Of a stretch of DNA of 64,000 nucleotides, positions 44,465-57,153 are shown piece after piece. The stretch covers positions 73,343,113 to 73,407,112 of the forward strand of contig OY856187.1 in assembly GCA_963693315.1 (NCBI GenBank), read 5' to 3'. This DNA is from Diogma glabrata (Eukaryota; Arthropoda; Insecta; Diptera; Cylindrotomidae). How positions within the stretch are numbered: position 1 is the first letter of the stretch; the number at the start of each line of letters is the position of its first letter. Below the pieces are notes generated by a model. The model saw only the letters and a program-made list of their open reading frames with translations, had not been told where the DNA came from and did no database searches. The position numbers and the translations under genes were made by a program.

Positions 44465-45190
44465 AACGCCTTATTCTTGTTAAATTGAGTTTTATTTCAC
44501 TAAATACGTATTTCGAAAGCTATGCTTTTATCAACAGTATAGTATCTGAAAAACTCGTTTTGCTCGACAGTATAGTATCTAAAAATAGTACTTTGTGTAT
44601 CTAGTACTATTTTTAGACTAAATACGTATCTCGAAAGCTATAATGCTTTCATCGATAGTAGTTTCGAAATAGTACTTTGTGTATCTAGTTGCACAAAGTT
44701 GATTTTTTCCGCACGCGTCGTAATTTTGTCCAACGAGGCGAAGCCGAGTTAGACAAATATACGACAAGTGCGGAGAAAATCAATTTGTGCAACGAGTTGC
44801 ACACAACGTTTTTTGCAATTCCGAAAACACAATTAAACAAAATTATTCTGCAACCAATTTTTTTACAATCAACATTCATATTAAAATATAAGTAAACATT
44901 TCTATTATCAACATAGCATTGAGACAATTTTAAATGAAAAAGTGCGGAAAAATAAAACAGTGCGGAAAAATCTCACTTTTTGATATTGTGGACAATATCG
45001 AAATACATTGAATTGTGATTCGGAATTGCAAAAATACTCTTTTTTGCAATTCCGAATGACAATTCAACGTATTTCGATATTGTCAACAATATCAAAAAGT
45101 GAGATTTTTCCGCACTGTTTTATTTTTCTGCACTGTTTTATTTTTCATAGCAAATTGTCTCAATGGTAAGTTGACAATAGAAATTTTGAA
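44465..45190. repeat. Repeat with nested hairpins (second copy inverted at 53300-53650)
   Basis: It contains two copies of the TAAATACGTATTTCGAAAGC/TATCTCGAAAGC motif (44505, 44622), a near-perfect large hairpin at 44688-44795 centred on GAGGCGAAGCC, and a palindrome at 44925-45150 centred near 45035 (TTGCAAAAATACTCTTTTTTG). The left part recurs in reverse orientation at 53300-53650. Confidence 0.7.
44511..44537 (-). ncRNA. Hammerhead-like motif (variant core)
   Basis: On the minus strand: CTGTTGA (44537-44531), stem AAAGC/GCTTT with loop ATA, then GAAA (44514-44511). The CTGANGA box has T for A, so it may be decayed. Confidence 0.35.
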
Positions 45191-45586
45191 TCGGTCATTT
45201 CAAAAACCTCATAAGTCACTCAATTAGAATTTTTCAGAGATCAATAAAAACCGTTTCATACACAAACAAATGAGTTTTAAAGGACTTTTTTTATGTTTAA
45301 TTTAGTATTTCAGTGGTAAAAAATTAAAATAGCGAATAACCTTTACAATTTATTAATAGAAATAATGAAAAAAACCTGAAAAACAGTTCTTGACTTATGT
45401 TGTTTTAGCGAGAAATAGGGTTAGTGGTATAAAGTTTAATCAAAAAAATCGTAGTAATCATATTTTTAGGTAGATTTCATATAAAAATCTACCTATTGCA
45501 ATGGGCTTCATCTCGGAATTTCGGAAAAATGTTTGTGCCAAACGACTATATATGAAAAGCGGAGACGAAAAAACAAAAAAAAAAAA

Positions 45587-46443
<857 letters not shown>

Positions 46444-46463
46444 ATATATATATATATATATAT
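46444..46463. repeat. Short (TA)n remnant between two elements
   Basis: Twenty bases of TA separate the fold-back element from element X copy 2. Confidence 0.9.
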
Positions 46464-46897
46464 GATTAAAAAATATTTGATTAAAAATATTTTGTTTTTT
46501 CTTTGGTTTATAGCCCTGTATTTATATAGTTTTAATTTTTTTTTAATTTAACATTTTACGTTTCGTTGACATTTCCAACATTTTCAAAAATCTACAAAAT
46601 AACAAAAAAAAATTTTATGACGTTATTTTTCTTCAAATGACTACGTATAAAATTCATTAAACAATATAAATATTACATATTTTTTCAAAAAATAAAGTAA
46701 ATATCTTTTTTCTTATCCTTTTCTTTAAAAAGAAAAAAAACAAAGAGAATTGTTTTTAAAAATCGTCAAAACATTTAACAAACAGAAAACAATAAATATT
46801 AAAAACTTAAAAATCTAAGCACTATATGTAAAGCTTTGTCAAATTTTAAAATATTTATACTAACAATAAAAACATTTCCTATCAAAAATGTCTATAC

Positions 46898-48098
46898 ATA
46901 TAAATAAACCAATTAGGAAACGGTACTTCTTTTTTGAAACCAAAAATTATTAATTAAAAGGAGAAGAAAAAAGATAATTTGTATTAAAAACGGGTAACCC
47001 TATTTTTTAATTTTTAAAAAACAAGACAAACAAGTAAAAATAGTTCTTCATAAAAACGAAAACATTAATACTAAGCACGCAGAAGCTACAGTTGAGTACA
47101 ACTCTCGATGAATAAACTAATTAGCTTGTCAATATAAATCAAAATCTCGTTTATAATATCAGGTGACAAGATAATATATTTGTGTGACAAGATAATTAAA
47201 TTGTCCGATGATCGGTTTCATAACGAAAATTTCAAACTACTGTTGAATACCTTGACAAAAAACGGTTATCCGAAAGTGTTAGTTACAAAAATAATCAAGA
47301 GTAACATTTTTAAACATACCCAGGGTCAAGAAAACAGAAGAATAAAAGATCCAGATGAAAAGTATGTATCTGTTCCATACATTAAAAATCTATTCGAGAA
47401 AATACGTGCTTTGTTGAGTCGATACAAGATAAAAACGGTGGGAAGATCAAATCTGTCTCTGGAGACACTTTTTTCGAACCTTAAGGATAAAGTCCCTTTG
47501 GATCAACAATCAAATCTAGTATATCAAGTCACTTGCTCGTGTTTGTCAGAATACGTTGGCAATACAAACCAGTACTTAAAGAAAAGAATAAGTGAACACA
47601 TTAATGGATCCAACAACAACGATCCCACAGTATCGAAAAGTGCTCTCTCTACACATCTGAGGAATACAAAACATCAAATTTCCTTGAAAGACAACGTAAA
47701 AATTCTTGTAAAAGAACCAGGTTATCATAAACGCAGAATCATGGAAATGATTTTGATAAGAAAAAGTCAGAAAAAACACAAATCAATCAATATACAGAAA
47801 GACTCAGAGTATCTGCAAAACACTTATGATAACCTGATATTATAAACGAGATTTTGATTTATATTGACAAGCTAATTAGCTTATTCATCGAGAGTTGTAC
47901 TCAACTGTAGCTTCTGCGTGCTTAGTATTAATGTTTTCGTTTTTATGAAGAACTATTTTTACTTGTTTGTCTTGTTTTTTAAAAATTAAAAAATAGGGTT
48001 ACCCGTTTTTAATACAAATTATCTTTTTTCTTCTCCTTTTAATTAATAATTTTTGGTTTCAAAAAAGAAGTACCGTTTCCTAATTGGTTTATTTATAT
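46898..48098 (+). mobile_element. Penelope-like element with inverted terminal repeats
   Basis: Inverted repeats of about 265 bp (46898-47165 and 47835-48098; ends ATATAAATAAACC and inverse) flank a coding core. It sits inside the left arm of element X copy 2. The right arm, 50960-50970, shows the uninterrupted sequence. The target duplication is at most 2-4 bp. Confidence 0.85.
47180..47845 (+). CDS. Penelope retroelement C-terminus with GIY-YIG endonuclease
   Basis: This open frame of 221 codons contains the end of the Penelope reverse transcriptase region (YVSVPYIKNLFEKIRALL, the conserved VPY-x-SEKI-type block) and then a GIY-YIG nuclease. LVYQVTCSCL is the GIY side, EYVGNTNQYLKKRISEH the YIG side with the catalytic Arg, LSTHLRNTKH the histidine region, and RRIMEMILIRKSQ the catalytic Glu helix. 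The CxCxxxYVG spacing is typical of Penelope-like elements. The start codon is not meaningful because the reverse transcriptase palm is missing (5' truncation). The frame shows no internal stop, suggesting a recent insertion. Confidence 0.88.
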   Translation: MCDKIIKLSDDRFHNENFKLLLNTLTKNGYPKVLVTKIIKSNIFKHTQGQENRRIKDPDEKYVSVPYIKNLFEKIRALLSRYKIKTVGRSNLSLETLFSNLKDKVPLDQQSNLVYQVTCSCLSEYVGNTNQYLKKRISEHINGSNNNDPTVSKSALSTHLRNTKHQISLKDNVKILVKEPGYHKRRIMEMILIRKSQKKHKSINIQKDSEYLQNTYDNLIL

Positions 48099-48961
48099 GT
48101 GGGCTATTATTTTGAAAACGTACATTTTTTTGTTGATTTTTAAATTTTTGATTTTTAAAAAATCTGAAATTTTGATATATTGTTGGCATTGACAAAAGGA
48201 AAAAAGTAATTTCTGCTTTTATTTTTTGAGTACTCTGAATCGGAGTTATGCGCGGTTGAATTTTGAGGCTTTTTCACGTAGTTTTTGGTAATGGTGGCAA
48301 TGTTTTGTGAATAGGTGCCACAAATTTCATCCGACTTACGTATATTTTTGCAAGTAAAAAGGAAAATAATTGAATAATTGAAATAAGTAAGTTTAAAATT
48401 AATAACTTTTCTCTTTTCCGCTAGGCGGCGCGTAAAACCTTGGTTTACTTCAAAGCTCATATCTCAAAAAGTAGGCTTTTTTTTTTTTGGTTTTTTTACA
48501 AATTTTAAAGTAAACATATGCAGCTATGAAATTGAGAAATAAAAAGTCAGCAATTCAATATGGATTTTTTCTTACGATTTTTTAAAGTTTCGTATATGAA
48601 AAATTCACATGTATTTTTTTATTAAGTTAATAATCCTGTACTAAATGTGGATCTAATAAATTAAACATTTCATATTTTAACACCTGCAATAAATTTGAAC
48701 CATTTTTTGTGTATTTCTGATTGAGAAACAGGTTTTTATTCAGAATAAGAATAGGAGATCCCGATGATCGAAGATTTTGTTATAATTTCAACATCACCAA
48801 TACTAACATTAGAAAAAAACATTAAAAAAATATTTTTCCTATAAACATTATAATTTAAGCACTATTATAAATAAATACATTAAAAAATTAATTTATATAT
48901 TTTTTTTTTGCCTTTAAATTGAAATATTTATGATCATCAGAAAAAGAAAACATTTTGGCAA

Positions 48962-49988
48962 TTATTTTATCGGGTGTAGTGTTATCCGGTAAAAAACAGT
49001 GGAATCCTTGAGTTCTTTGTTTTCTTCCAAGAACATTTCGTAGATGTCGGTGAGGGTCCATAACACCAACCGCTTTGATTTCTTAATTTTTGTCGATCCT
49101 TCTGTAATAGTAACAACATCTTTAAGGCCAGGCATTGTTCTACTAATTTCCTCTGATAAGAAGTATGTTTGAATTTGTTTTACTATATTTTGTGACAAAC
49201 TGTGCACTTGTTTGCTTTGAGGCCAACTGTAAGGACCTACTGTTTCCAACAGATCCATGGCGAATTCTACCAGTCGTCTTGATGCATTAAATTCATCCTG
49301 GATACGTTGATTTGACCAAAATTTACGTGGTAGAGTTATCAACAAAAACACTTGTTTTGATTTACAGCTGGCATCTTTAAACTCTTTTTTAAGGTTCATA
49401 AGCCATGATGTATATTCACATTCCTCGTTTGGTGATAACACTTTAACTGAATCTACTTGAAATATTCTTTGACTTATTGCCGATGTGACACTTGCAATTT
49501 TTTTATAACTTCCTGTTGTAATATGATTTTGTTTGATAGGAGATTCGGCTAACCTTCCAAGAACATTGTTAAGATCTTCTAAAATGTCATTAAGTAGTTC
49601 AGGAACTGGTGGAGATATAGTATCAACCGAAACTGGTGATGGATCTAAAGATGCTGGAGGTATTTGAATATTTTCGTTCGTTGGAACATTTTCAACATCC
49701 TGATTTATAGAAATAATTTCACTATCGATAGTTTCCGAAACATGAAAGCTGCTGTATAGAAAATATTAGTTGCATATGAATTTTTATTCATTTTAATAAA
49801 ATAATTAAATTTACCTTATTTTTATAGATATAAGTGCGACATGTTTCACATATAAACTGGTCATCACGCAAAGTAAAATTTAGGGTCGCAGTTTTTTGAA
49901 TAACAGCTGGTGTGACCAGTTTCACATTTTTTGATGTCCGCTGATGATTTTTGAGACCGTACAAGTTACAGCACAATATGAAAGGCAT
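48962..49988 (-). pseudogene. Element X putative transposase, truncated second copy
   Basis: Exon 1 is at 49988-49815 (MPFILCCNLYGLKNHQ to the GTAAAT donor) with the FICETCRTYIY cysteine pair intact, unlike copy 1. In exon 2 an extra base just after the acceptor shifts the frame. From 49441 the frame is open through WSNQRIQDEFNASRR and VLWTLTDIYEMFLEEN. It then crosses the deletion breakpoint into out-of-frame sequence and stops at 48962. All of the DFSEN/TDG/GIGG region is deleted. Confidence 0.75.
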
Positions 49989-51429
49989 TTCTATTATTAT
50001 CTTTCCTAAACGTTATGTCTTCTAAATATTTTGGAATATAATTGATTATAAGGCAATCCAATCAATATATATATACCCTTGAAATAGTTTTGACATAGGT
50101 AGAAACAGGTAAAATTAGGTAGGTACAATTTAACATATTTTGATTGGATGCAAGTATAATTTGGTCAAAAACCGTTTGTGGGCGTCATTAGAAATTTTAA
50201 ATGTTAAAATTATGAGCCTCTAATGAGATTTTAATTAGTAAAAAGAGGCTGAATAGACATCGTTTAAAATTAATAAACATTTTACACACCCTTTTAATAA
50301 TTTAAATTCCTTTATTTTACCACTTAACTTAAATTAATTTTTAATAAGTTTTTAACCATTTAACCGCACAGAAAATGGTTCAAATTTATTGCAGGTGTTA
50401 AAATATGAAATGTTTAATTTATTAGATCCACATTTAGTACAGGATTATTAACTTAATAAAAAAACACATGTGAATTTTTCATATAACAAACTTTAAAAAA
50501 TCGTAAGAAAAAATCCATATTGAATTGCTGACTTTTTATTTCTCAATTTCATAGCTGCATATGTTTACTTTAAAATTTGTGAAAAACAAAAAAAAAAAAA
50601 GCCTACTTTTTGAGATATGAGCTTTGAAGTAAACCAAGGTTTTACGCGCCGCCTAGCGGAAAAGAGAAAAGTTATTAATTTTAAACTTACTTATTTCAAT
50701 TATTCAATTGTTTTCCTTTTTACTTGCAAAAATATACGTAAGTCGGATGAAATTTGTGGCACCTATTCACAAAACATTGCCACCATTACCAAAAACTACG
50801 TGAAAAAGCCTCAAAATTCAACCGCGCATAACTCCGATTCAGAGTACACAAAAAATAAAAGCAGAAATTACTTTTTTCCTTTCGTCAATACCAACAAAAT
50901 ATCAAAATTTCAGATTTTTAAAAAATAGTTGTTTTTTTTTCGATGTACGTTTTCAAAATAATAGCCCATGTATAGACATTTTTGATAGGAAATGTTTTTA
51001 TTGTTAGTATAAATATTTTAAAATTTGACAAAGCTTTACATATAGTGCTTAGATTTTTAAGTTTTTAATATTTATTGTTTTCTGTTTGTTAAATGTTTTG
51101 ACGATTTTTAAAAACAATTCTCTTTGTTTTTTTTCTTTTTAAAGAAAAGGATAAGAAAAAAGATATTTACTTTATTTTTTGAAAAAATATGTAATATTTA
51201 TATTGTTTAATGAATTTTATACGTAGTCATTTGAAGAAAAATAACGTCATAAAATTTTTTTTTGTTATTTTGTAGATTTTTGAAAATGTTGGAAATGTCA
51301 ACGAAACGTAAAATGTTAAATTAAAAAAAATTAAAACTATATAAATACAGGGCTATAAACCAAAGAAAAAACAAAATATTTTTAATCAAATATTTTTTAA
51401 TCAAATTAAAAAACGCCCAAGAAAACCAT

Positions 51430-51548
<119 letters not shown>

Positions 51549-51549
51549 G

Positions 51550-52545
51550 ATATGAGATATAACGAAAACGACCGGCACTCTCACGGTCGCATTTGTTGAA
51601 GTAGATCAAAAAAATTTTCTGTACTTGTGTGTTCTATTAATATCTTGGACAAGTTCGTGAATCAGCAAAATCCGACACGTGGTTAAGAAACTAGAGGCTT
51701 TTTTTTGAAAAAAATTGATTTTTTAAAACCGTTATAACGGCCGTTTGGATACTAATTTTTCAAAAAATTTAACAAATTTAAAATTTTTGGAATCTTTATC
51801 AATTTGTTTTAAAAATAGACCTCTGCAGTTAGAGGTTCCTGAGTGAGCGGCTCCAACAAAAAAGTTTGCAAAAAAAAATTTTTTTTTGAAACAACTGGCA
51901 CTCTCACGGTCGCATTTATAAGGCCAGATCAAAAAACCTTTTCTAAAAATGTGCGTTTTATTAATATCTTGGACAAGTTCGTAAATCAGCCCTATCCAAC
52001 ACATGGTTAAGAAACTAGAAGCTTTATACTATAAAAAAACTCTGTTTTTTAGATCCGTTATAACGGCCGTTTGGATTCTAATATTTTTAAAAACTTCATA
52101 AATTTAGAATCTTTGAAACCTTTTTAATCAGTTTTTTAAAAAAAAAAGACCTCTGCAGTTGGAGGTTTCTGAGTGAGCGGCTCCAACAAAAAAGCTTGTA
52201 AAACACAAAATGCGTTTGAATCAACCGGCGCTCTCACGGTTGCATTTGTGGAGCCAGATCAAAAAACTTTTCTTAAAAATGTGTGTTTTATTAATATCTT
52301 GGACAAGTTCGTAAATCAGAAAAATCTGACACATGGTTAAGGAACTATCGGCTTTATACTAGAAAAAAAAGTGTTTTTTTTAATCCGTTATAACGGCCGT
52401 TTGGATACTAATATTTTTAAAAACTTCATAAATTTAAAATCTGTGGAAACATTTTAATCCGTTTCTTATAAATATAAACCTCTGCAGTTAGAGGTTTTTG
52501 ACTTGTTGGCTTCAACAAAAAAGTTTGCAACAATCCCCAACTACA
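51550..52545. repeat. Three tandem units of about 325 bp
   Basis: Units start at GGCACTCTCACGGTCGC (51574, 51897, 52227; spacing 323 and 330 bp). Each contains TCTTGGACAAGTTCGT, GGTTAAGAAACTA, the 12-bp palindrome CCGTTATAACGG with GCCGTTTGGAT, and CCTCTGCAGTTAGAGG, which can form a short hairpin. No coding sense was found. Confidence 0.85.
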
Positions 52546-53299
52546 ATTTCCAAAAACCTTATAACAGTCAATGTCAACCTTATAACAGTCAAAAAAATAA
52601 AAGATTTGAATAGAAGAAATTAATTTTTTTTCTTAGAAATAAACTATTTTGATGTTTTGCAGTAATTGCACGACATATGATATATAGTAGGTTTGTGTCA
52701 TAAATTGTCACACACATGTTCTGTGGTAGATTTGATATTTGTTTGTTGCAAAATTGGATAGATATAATTTTGCTTGTAGGTAGCTAAGTTTCTTTTTAAA
52801 ATTTGTTTGATATCTGCTTGAAATTAGTTTGTTTTGTTTAAACTAATCTGATACATCAGATTCTACTGGTACACAAAACTGTCTGGTCTCGAAATCTACC
52901 TATTTCTAGCGGATATACGTGCCGCTTGGACTTTTATTGCTTATTATTGAGAATTACACTTAAAAATAATCTTATTAACATTTTACGTGTATTAATTTGT
53001 CATGTTTTAATATCTTTATGGTACATAGTCATATTCTCCATAATTCTTAATTATGAGTTAATTCATATATAATAGTATAATACGTACATAGTTCATATAT
53101 AATTCATATATAATACGAATCCTCGAAAAGAGGACGAGTGTCATGGGTCCGTACCTGCGGTTCCTCTCGTCCTACGCAGGAATGCAGGAATGCTATCGCT
53201 ATCGACTTACGTGGTTTTTACCCAGAATATGCATCTCCTTTTAAGGAACCATTTGCTGCAAAAAAAGGATGTTGGAAAAAATGTGACTTAAGAGGTTTT
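52546..53299. other. Unassigned sequence
   Basis: It contains short repeats of TTCATATATAAT (53070-53115) and a GAGGACGAG/CTCGTCCTAC pair near 53130-53170. No gene was seen. Confidence 0.4.
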
Positions 53300-53650
53300 T
53301 GAAATAACTGATTCATAATGTTTACTTATATTTTAATATGAATGTTGATTGTAAAAAATTTAGTTGCAGAATAATTTTGTTTAATTGTGTTTTCGGAACG
53401 CAATTACGGTAATTACGGCAATTACAGAACGCAAAAAACGTTGTGTGCAACTCTTTGCACAAATTGATTTTTTCCGCACTTGTCGTATATTTGTCCAACT
53501 CGGCTTCGCCTCGTTGGACGAAATTACGACGCGTGCGGAAAAAATCAACTTTGTGCAACTAGATACACAAAGTACTATTTCGATACTACTATCGATGAAA
53601 GCATTATAGCTTTCGAGATACGTATTTAGTGAAATAAAACTCAAGGCATT
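53300..53650. repeat. Inverted copy of the 44.5-kb hairpin repeat
   Basis: Minus-strand sequence matches 44600-44900 with few differences, including the hairpin around GAGGCGAAGCC. It has an extra GTAATTACCGTAATTGC-like insertion at 53395-53425. Confidence 0.8.
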
Positions 53651-54204
53651 TATTATTTTATTATTATTTAAATATCTTGTTACAGTTTAGAACTTTTATA
53701 TTAAAATGGGACGACATTCTTATTGTGCTCCATATATAAGATTCGAAGTAGATTACAGTTTTTTGCTTAAGGAGGCTCCTAAACCTAGAAGAACTGAAGG
53801 TAATAACAAAGAATTGCTGATATTTTTGTGCAATGCCATTCCATAACCATACCAATGAATTTTAAATTGTAAGAGGTGGTCCTGAATCTACTGAAACCTA
53901 ATAATTTGGAAAGTTTATAAGTTAAGATTCAAATTGTATACCTTGATAACTAGCAACGGATTCTGAAATAAACATAAATTAAAGATTTGTGGATTTTAGT
54001 TTAGGGTGTTAACGTTAATTTACGACCTTCTAAGAGATACCTGAAATACTTGATACCTAAGTACGCCATACCTAAGTCTTTATATTTCGACACATTTCAC
54101 GACAAAACAAATGTTATTAGAATTTCAATACTGCTGTAAAAATTTACTCTATGGTAGGATTGCCGAGTAAATTGAATTTATTTAGTTGATTTGCAGATTC
54201 AATT
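53651..54204. other. Unassigned sequence
   Basis: Nothing recognised apart from AT-rich sequence. Confidence 0.35.
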
Positions 54205-55612
54205 TATAGTCCAAGAGCTAGTGAACCTTTTGAGTAACAGTCGTCCTGTAAGGCTAGACTTTTTTTAGTGATAGTTCATGAAATGTGAAGTACGGAAACC
54301 ACAACCTGGCAGGCATCAGCCGTGCACGTCATCATCCTATATGTTCATCATCCTATATGTTTAAAAGTGTAAAAAAAATGAAAAAAAAAATTGGTCCTGT
54401 AAGCTTGAAATTTTTATATGATTTAGCTCACTAATTGTAGAGTACAAAAACAAATTGACAGGCGATTTGGAGGTGCACAAGTATCTGCCAGGCGAATCGA
54501 AAGGTGTTACAACTTGCCGGCCGGCCGTCACAAGCGACGAAATCTAGAAAACCGCTGAACGGATTTCCAAAATTTTTAATTTTAAAAATAAATTTACTCA
54601 ATGGGAAGAGCTGAAAGGACGATGTGTTCGATAACTGTACCGGAAGTGTGTCAAAAAATCGTCAAGTGTGTCAAAACAAGGAAATTTGCATATTTTTGGC
54701 TTAAAAACGTTCATCTTAAGTGATTCCGGATATAAACATTGAATTTGAAGAAATCTTGATGGTCGGGATTGGTATGTGATACCAAAAACTAGATTATTGT
54801 ATTATAAGTTTGTCAAAAAAATGTTGTCAAGTGTGTCAAAAGAAAGATTTTTATTTATTTTTTTACCCAATTTTTCGGAAAAAAATAAAATAAATTATTT
54901 GTATGACCTGAAATTTTATTATTATTATTGAGAATTATGGCATTATAAGTTTGTCAAAAAAATGTTGTCAAGTGTGCCAAAAGAAAGATTTTTATTTATT
55001 TTTTTATCCAATTTTTTGGAAAAAAATAAAATTAATAATCTGTATGACCTGAAATTTTATTATTATTATTGAGAATTATGGCATTATAAGTTTGTCAAGA
55101 AAAAGGTTGTCAAGTGTGTCAAAAGAAAGGTTTTATATATTTTTTTACCCAATTTTTTGGAAAAAAATAAAATAAATTATTAATTATTATCGAACACATC
55201 GTCCTTTCAGCTCTACCCATTGAGTAAATTTATTTTTAAAATCAAAAATTTTGGAAATCCGTTCAGCGGTTTTCTAGATTTCGTCGCTTGTGACGGCCGG
55301 CCGGCAAGTTGTAACACATTTTGATTCGCCTGGCAGATACTTGTGCACCTCCAAATCGCCTGTCAATTTGTTTTTGTACTCTACAATAAGTGAGCTAAAT
55401 CATATAAAAATTTCAAGCTTACAGGACCAATTTTTTTTTTTTCATTTTTTTTACACTTTTAAACATATAGGGGATGATGACGTACACGGCTGATGCCTGC
55501 CAGGTTGTGGTTTCCGTACTTCACATTTTAAGAACTTTCACAAAAAAAAATTCTAGCCTTACAGGACGACCGTTACTCAAAGGGTTCACTAGCTCTCATT
55601 TCATCGCAGAAA
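54205..55612. mobile_element. 1.4-kb fold-back element with GGCCGGCC arms
   Basis: The arms (about 54205-54640 and 55186-55612) are inverted copies. They share GCTAGTGAACC, CACAACCTGGCAGGCATCAG, GACAGGCGATTTGGAGGTGC, TTGCCGGCCGGCCGTCAC and CATCGTCCTTTCAGCTC. The centre holds three or four tandem units of about 125 bp with AGTGTGTCAAAAGAAAG and CAATTTTTTGGAAAAAAATA. It is the most complete member of the family seen as halves at 6480-7740 and 15660-18100. Non-coding. Confidence 0.85.
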
Positions 55613-57153
55613 TAAAACACGGCGGTTGTTAAGGTAAACAAAAGTTAATCATATGTATAAGAATCGTTAAAGCTGCAGTTTAACGTTTATGTGACGCTCA
55701 AAGTTTGAAGTAACGTTCACGATCTATACATACTTTTAATCTCAGATTTTACACACACGCATTTTTCTGAATTATTGATAAGATATTAAAAAAAACTTAA
55801 ATATACGAAGCAAAAACAGAGTAACAAGAAATGTATCAATCTTTGGAATAACTAAGCTGCATTCCTAAGACGATAAAAATTTGGTGATAGTCTTGAACCA
55901 AATCGATGATTGAAAAACTATGCACCACTGCAGATTATCTTGGAGTTGAGGACTGGAATATTGATAGGCAACATGAACTCTTTCTATATAGTTTGCACAA
56001 GGATACCGCTCCCCATTAATTTTCTTAACCAGTTGTGGCAAGAGTTATTGGTTGACCTACCAATTGCAAATTTGCTTATCTGTTCAAACTCTGCTATAAC
56101 TATTGTTTATTTTTTAGGCGTCATGTCATGTGAAGAGTTTTGTAAGTTTTATAGGTGCTCCAACTGTTTCCCATTTGTGTGTTATATTGTGTTTCACATA
56201 TGTACTTGAAGAGATTTAGAATTGGAATCTCCAAGAACATTTCATTTTTGAAAAGTCATTTTAGAAAAAATATGATATTGTTCTCATTAATATTTAATCG
56301 AAATTCAGCAACTTGTTGAGATGGCATTTATCACTTAGTGAGAGGTTGAGTTAAATGTTATATTGCTTAAACTTATAGCTTTCGTCCAAAATTTTAATGA
56401 CGTCCGCCTTAAAGGTTGTATTAAATCTGTTACCTATCTCTTTAAAGAGCAATAGTAACTGTATTGTATTTACATTACGTAATAAATTGTATTAGATAAC
56501 ACTAAAAGGAATAAAATATAAATTGTAATAAACTTTATTGAAGATGAATAATAAATAAATTGTCAACACTCGTATCTTCTCCTAAAAAGAATTCACGTGT
56601 TTTATTGAAAAATATTACATCCAATCAAAGGTAATTGGTAATATAGCACAGTAACAATAACCACTCGATTTTATTTGACACGGGGATATATTTGGTCAGT
56701 TCCGATCTAGGAGGATAAAAATGATATGCATCAATATATTGCTGGTTGTTCAAATTGATATGCAAAACTCAGTCAAATGGTTTTAAATGTTTCACCATTT
56801 TCATCAAGTGTACTGTTCCAACAATGGCCAACATAGTTTTGTGAATCGGTTAGACCAGTTGGCTTTCAAATATTAAATAATTGATTTCTTTGAATTTATA
56901 AATGCGTGAATTGTTGTAATGGTCGTAGATTTTAGAAAGAACCGGCACTAAAGCTTTTGGTCTTTAATTTGAGATATCAGGTTTCGTTGCTTTTTGGGAC
57001 CAACTGGATATTACCAAACTTTCAGTACAAGGACAAATACTACCTTGGTTAATTCTAGGATTTTATCTTTAAAAAAAACTTTGCAAATAGAATTAAACAT
57101 AAAATTAATGGTTTCAAAAATATTTTAATTAACACAAATAATTTTTTTTTTGT
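55613..57153. other. Intergenic sequence with a possible decayed coding stretch
   Basis: At 55918-56010 the plus strand reads a peptide-like stretch (DYLGVEDWNIDRQHELF, SLHKDTAP) and, after stops, FAYLFKLCYNYCLFFRRHVM to about 56115. I do not recognise it; it could be a dead gene or chance. The remainder shows nothing. Confidence 0.3.

Larger units (their letters stand above)
46464..51402 (-). mobile_element. Element X, copy 2 (deletion derivative with full arms)
   Basis: It is a 4.9-kb palindrome with a central loop. The left arm is 46464-48706 (interrupted by a Penelope piece), the right arm 50373-51402. Without the Penelope insertion each arm is about 1.03 kb and they match closely along their length. 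The loop (48707-50372) holds the element X gene on the minus strand with an internal deletion of about 1.07 kb relative to copy 1 (37514 to 38594). The outer ends (GATTAAAAAATATTTG and inverse) lie next to (TA)n tracts at 46444 and 51438. It contains the empty sites of the RTE-like and 90-bp MITE insertions seen in copy 1. Confidence 0.85.

Noticed and set aside
44685..44927. Frames of 68-80 codons over the 44.7-kb hairpin
   Set aside because: They mirror each other because of the hairpin and recur in the inverted copy at 53.4 kb; no coding signal.
48155..50928. Frames starting MSFEVNQGFTRRL in both arms of element X (101 and 103 codons)
   Set aside because: Present in both inverted arms and partly in copy 1. 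No recognisable domain, and they cross into lysine-rich low-complexity sequence. Probably TIR sequence that happens to be open, though conservation between arms is due to the inverted repeat itself.
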